19,970 nucleotides of DNA from JBBQBM01 sp038317375 (lineage in GTDB: Bacteria > Patescibacteriota > Saccharimonadia > Saccharimonadales > JAGQMS01): positions 1-19,970 of the forward strand of contig JBBQBM010000003.1 of the NCBI GenBank assembly GCA_038317375.1, in the 5' to 3' direction. A model generated the notes under the pieces. The model worked only from the letters and a program-made list of their open reading frames with translations, did not search any database and was not told the origin of the DNA. The translations under genes were made by a program, and so were the position numbers. Positions 19,547-19,970 of this stretch are shown one piece after another (position 1 is the stretch's first letter; every line of letters begins with the position of its first letter).

Positions 19547-19970
19547 GTTAGTTTACTGTGCGTTTTTTGTTATTACATTAGGAATATTTGCACAACTTCT
19601 TGGGAATATTGCATTTGGAGAAAAGGTTCCAAACACATCAAGTAAATGTTCGGATGTGTTAGTAATTTTTACTAGAGGCTCAGGGGACAATCCCGACGCA
19701 TTGTTTACTAATGATCCATACGGTTTAGATTTCTCTAGTTTAGAGAAAGTGCCAGGCGCCTTCATCAAAACTTTTCAGTACAAAATGGATAACGAGTATC
19801 CGTTGGTGACTTATAAGGCGGTGTCGGTGCATGACTTCCCTAATCTCTATAGCCAGAATGGCTACAAAGCGGTTGGGGCTTTTAGTGCTCGGACTTTTTT
19901 GAATGTTGTGCAGGCGGAGTTTGCTTGGTTCCCTTTTGGCTCGTACAACACTAGTGTTGGGGATGGCAAA
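19530..19970 (+). CDS. Cutinase-like secreted serine hydrolase (3' partial)
   Basis: The frame starts at ATG 19530 and is open for 147 codons to the window end. Residues 1-30 form a signal peptide or anchor (basic start, hydrophobic core to about 28). The mature part opens with KCSDVLVIFTRGSGDNP, matching the cutinase-family first strand and oxyanion-hole turn (C-x-DV-x-V-x-FxRG[TS]). The region following (LEKVPGAFIKTF... YKAVSV) fits the family's lead-up to the nucleophile. The catalytic GYSQG serine, Asp and His would lie beyond the window, so activity cannot be judged. Possible roles are lipid or ester cleavage at the surface of a host, for example mycolate or other acyl esters in actinobacteria; this is inference. 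No strong ribosome site; it overlaps the upstream gene by 17 nt. Confidence 0.65.
   Translation, partial: MYARTRLVYCAFFVITLGIFAQLLGNIAFGEKVPNTSSKCSDVLVIFTRGSGDNPDALFTNDPYGLDFSSLEKVPGAFIKTFQYKMDNEYPLVTYKAVSVHDFPNLYSQNGYKAVGAFSARTFLNVVQAEFAWFPFGSYNTSVGDGK

Overview
The window looks like the replication-origin region of a Candidatus Saccharibacteria (TM7, CPR/Patescibacteria) chromosome or a close relative. Grounds: the order recF-dnaN-dnaA / origin / rpmH-rnpA-yidC-jag; a Gram-positive-type conjugation (T4SS-like) cluster with a PrgI-family protein and VirB4 split into a TraC-like N-terminal protein and a separate ATPase; large membrane or secreted proteins ending in peptidoglycan hydrolase domains; and a membrane-anchored winged-helix/Cas2-like protein of a type common in CPR genomes. 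UGA is used as a normal stop (3936-3938, 9629-9631), so this is not a UGA=Gly lineage such as Absconditabacteria or Gracilibacteria. The assignment rests on recognised protein families, not on a search.

Layout. (1) 1-6024, plus strand: T4SS-like core: TrbL/VirB6-like membrane protein (5' end cut by the window), PrgI-like protein with a long tail, TraC-like VirB4 N-terminal protein, and the VirB4 ATPase. Two gaps here hold folded elements: an RNA-like helix at 3021-3055 and a long hairpin at 3997-4059. (2) 6029-12115, plus strand: a promoter and four overlapping or abutting genes for the cell surface: a ~994-aa membrane protein ending in a CHAP/NlpC-like cysteine hydrolase, a PEGA-like anchored protein, a secreted SGNH + phage-type lysozyme + C39-like peptidase fusion, and a small anchored protein. 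Together with the T4SS core this looks like a cell-wall-penetrating and transfer apparatus, plausible for an epibiont attached to a host bacterium. (3) 12119-15899, minus strand: recF, dnaN, dnaA. (4) Origin: DnaA boxes lie both upstream of dnaA (15900-16175) and in the dnaA-dnaN gap (14301-14543). The gap has a Bacillus-like unwinding arrangement of tandem boxes, a short GC-rich spacer and DnaA-trio-like triplets next to an AT-rich stretch. (5) 16176-18315, plus strand: rpmH, rnpA, yidC, jag (ribosome, RNase P and membrane insertion). (6) 18351-19970, plus strand: a Cas2/PaaX-like gene bracketed by two copies of a 32-bp element, a Cys-containing anchored protein, and the start of a cutinase-like secreted hydrolase that runs off the window.

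Regulation. Five genes (the CHAP gene, recF, rnpA, yidC, the Cas2-like gene) have a -10-like hexamer ending 7-8 nt before a start codon, sometimes with an extended TGn element. This predicts widespread leaderless transcription. dnaN, rpmH, jag, virB4 and the 19094 gene instead have Shine-Dalgarno sequences. I saw no convincing intrinsic terminator, no tRNA or rRNA gene, no CRISPR array and no insertion sequence. No gene-free stretch exceeds 300 bases.
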